64,000 nucleotides of DNA, taken from the NCBI GenBank assembly GCA_019057815.1, contig JAHLWR010000007.1, positions 95,386-159,385 of the forward strand. Reading direction: 5' to 3'. Every line of letters starts with the position of its first letter. Within the stretch, counting starts at the first letter, position 1. This document shows, piece by piece, positions 62,688-64,000 of the stretch. A model generated the notes under the pieces. The model did not search any database and was not told where the DNA came from. It saw only the letters and a list, made by a program, of their open reading frames with translations. A program made the translations under genes and the position numbers. This DNA is from Candidatus Heimdallarchaeota archaeon. Lineage in GTDB: Archaea; Asgardarchaeota; Heimdallarchaeia; Heimdallarchaeales; Heimdallarchaeaceae.

Positions 62688-64000
62688 TCATTCTCCACTA
62701 TTTCTTCTTCTTCTCTTCTCTTTAATCACTCTTATAAGAGATGGGATAATATAACGACCAAGTAGAAAAGATAGCACAATAATCAAAATAATGCAAAAAA
62801 TTGCTAAAGCTATGAAACCTCCTCCCTCTCCCCATAATGCAAAAAGGATTCCCAAGAAAGCTCCAAAGAAAATTCCAAAGAAAGAAACAACCAGTAAGAC
62901 TATTATAACTATCAACAGAGAAATGTTTATGATTAATTTTGATTTTAATTCTTGTTCAGAGAGCTTTATTATTTTTCTCTTTGGAAGAGTTGTTCCACAT
63001 TTATCACAGAAAGTTAAAGAAAGTTTAACCTTTTCACCACAGTTAGAACAAGATAAGAGCTTAGCTATTCGATCTTGTCTTTCAGATTTACGTTTGCGAA
63101 AATAGGGGATGATAGTCTTTCGAGTATATGGAATGCCATACTTCGGTACTACAAACGCTAGAATAGCAACACTAACTAGTAAAGGTAGGACAATAGAGAG
63201 TATTGTCATAGTAATAGGATTTGGGCAAGATTGTGCTCTATTTAAGGGATATAAGTCTTTAGAATGAGCTTTACCGTCAATTTTATATGCACACTCAGAT
63301 CCCAAGTCTGACCAATAATTACCTTCTTTTGTCTTAGGGTCATACCAAGTGTTTTTCTTTCCACTATCATAAGCTTGAGAAGAACCTTCATAAGAACCTC
63401 CAAAGTTATTATCTACGAAAGTATTATGGTGAATAAGATTATTATTAGAAACAGAATCTAAGTATACTCCATATCTTTCATTTTCTTGTAAAAGATTGTA
63501 AATAACAACACAATAACTAGAAGAGAAAAGATCGATGCCATAGTTGTTATTGCTACACGTGTTGTTGGTAACAGTAGAACTACCAGAAGAGTAAAGCCAG
63601 ATACCTTTACCATTGTTGTTTTCGCAAGTGTTATTAATGACAGTAGAACTACCAGAAGACTGAATCCAGATACCGGATCTGTAGTTGTTGTTGCAAGTGT
63701 TGTTGGCAACAGTAGAACTACTAGAACCCCCAACAAGCAAGATGCCATCCTCGTCGTTATTGTTGTTGCAAGTGTTGTTTGCCACCGTAGAACTACCAGA
63801 AGACTGAATCCAGATACCTTTACCATTGCTGTTGCAAGTGTTGTTGGCAACAGTAGAACTACCAGAAAAGGAAAGCCGGATACCGTATCTGTAGTTGTTG
63901 TTGCAAGTGTTGTTGGCAACAGTAGAACTACCAGAATCCCCAAGAAAGATGCCATTACCATTGCTGTTGCAAGTGTTGTTTACAACAGTAGAACTACCAG
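62688..64000 (-). CDS. NosD-type repeat surface protein with zinc-ribbon tail (5' end beyond window)
   Basis: The frame is open from the right window edge to 62688 (about 437 residues seen). It begins with at least seven rungs of 23-25 residues (GSSTVANNTCNNN…GIWIQSS), then the ERYGVYLDSVSNNNLIHHNTFVDNN and NYWSDLGSECAYKIDG closing block shared with the genes at 7043 and 8330. A membrane segment (ITMTILSIVLPLLVSVAILAFVV) leads to a cytoplasmic zinc ribbon (CSNCG then CDKCG, 16 apart) and two further membrane segments, ending in RRRRNSGE. The zinc-ribbon and two-helix tail is unlike the single anchors of the other NosD-type genes here. The start lies beyond base 64000. Confidence 0.85.
   Translation of the reverse strand, partial: GSSTVVNNTCNSNGNGIFLGDSGSSTVANNTCNNNYRYGIRLSFSGSSTVANNTCNSNGKGIWIQSSGSSTVANNTCNNNNDEDGILLVGGSSSSTVANNTCNNNYRSGIWIQSSGSSTVINNTCENNNGKGIWLYSSGSSTVTNNTCSNNNYGIDLFSSSYCVVIYNLLQENERYGVYLDSVSNNNLIHHNTFVDNNFGGSYEGSSQAYDSGKKNTWYDPKTKEGNYWSDLGSECAYKIDGKAHSKDLYPLNRAQSCPNPITMTILSIVLPLLVSVAILAFVVPKYGIPYTRKTIIPYFRKRKSERQDRIAKLLSCSNCGEKVKLSLTFCDKCGTTLPKRKIIKLSEQELKSKLIINISLLIVIIVLLVVSFFGIFFGAFLGILFALWGEGGGFIALAIFCIILIIVLSFLLGRYIIPSLIRVIKEKRRRRNSGE
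63530..64000 (-). repeat. 69-75-bp tandem coding repeats, running off the window edge
   Basis: Repeats of about 69 to 75 bp carry the nearly invariant 20-mer ttggcaacagtagaactacc next to gcaagtgttg (plus-strand reading). At least seven copies are seen and the array continues past 64000. High DNA identity favours unequal recombination. Confidence 0.85.

Noticed and set aside
63458..63961. Open frame of 167 codons on the minus strand in the right-edge repeats
   Set aside because: Same cause: an alternative frame through the tandem repeats, low complexity, while the real frame continues through with family motifs.

Overview
The window is archaeal. It holds a NurA-HerA-Mre11-Rad50 repair operon, the archaeal coenzyme A route (pantoate kinase, phosphopantothenate synthetase, PanB, PanE, CoaBC), CDP-archaeol synthase and a geranylgeranyl-reductase-family enzyme. 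TATA-like boxes lie upstream of several genes, and GGTGAT-type ribosome binding sites precede several starts. The DNA is AT-rich (roughly one third GC by eye), genes are closely packed on both strands, and many proteins are secreted or surface-anchored. A tandem UvrA, a PlsY-like acyltransferase and an IFT52/GldG-like domain beside archaeal lipid genes suggest an uncultured, possibly Asgard-type archaeon. That placement is inference; no rRNA or tRNA gene was found to settle it.

Layout. 1-1011: 3' part of an arylsulfotransferase-like gene broken by an in-frame TGA. 1113-6863: a 1916-residue tandem UvrA. 7043-9532: two tandemly duplicated NosD-type beta-helix surface proteins with copied promoters and terminators. 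9879-15850: kynureninase, an anchored unknown protein, a possible structured RNA, a NatAB-like ABC exporter, and divergent nitroreductase and luciferase-like oxidoreductase genes. 15861-24128: a coiled-coil protein, then (reading leftward) nurA-herA-mre11-rad50. 24391-26003: a convergent type II restriction-modification pair. 26129-33008: a VIT1/CCC1-like transporter, a geranylgeranyl-reductase-like enzyme, surface proteins, a membrane-tethered winged-helix regulator, CarS and a DinB-like protein.

33087-39563 is the coenzyme A island. PPS and panB run forward, panE and pantoate kinase run backward, a ferritin follows, then coaBC. Between panB and the pantoate kinase gene sits a VapBC module next to a second, truncated copy of the pantoate kinase 3' end. 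39573-55210 carries a GIFT-like/beta-helix surface protein, a Nudix hydrolase, an orphan CcrM/HinfI-like methyltransferase, an S9 peptidase, an MMPL transporter, a DASS transporter, a two-subunit 2-oxoacid:ferredoxin oxidoreductase, an AEC transporter and a large unknown protein. 55333-56592 is a TnpB gene without an adjacent TnpA. 56707-64000 holds an aminotransferase, a surface protein, a Toprim protein, PlsY, an Eis-like acetyltransferase, a compact serine recombinase and the 3' part of a repeat-rich beta-helix surface gene cut by the window edge.

How they fit together. DNA maintenance is prominent: UvrA, the Mre11-Rad50-HerA-NurA end-resection set, two methyltransferases and one probable endonuclease. 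Four of the five enzymes that take 2-oxoisovalerate to phosphopantothenate are here, and CoaBC carries on to 4'-phosphopantetheine; only the aspartate decarboxylase supplying beta-alanine is missing from the expected set up to that point. The most rewarding places to look are the asymmetric tandem UvrA, the VapBC/pantoate-kinase-tail junction, the TnpB with a shifted catalytic glutamate, PlsY beside archaeal lipid genes, and the serine recombinase next to a repeat-built surface gene.
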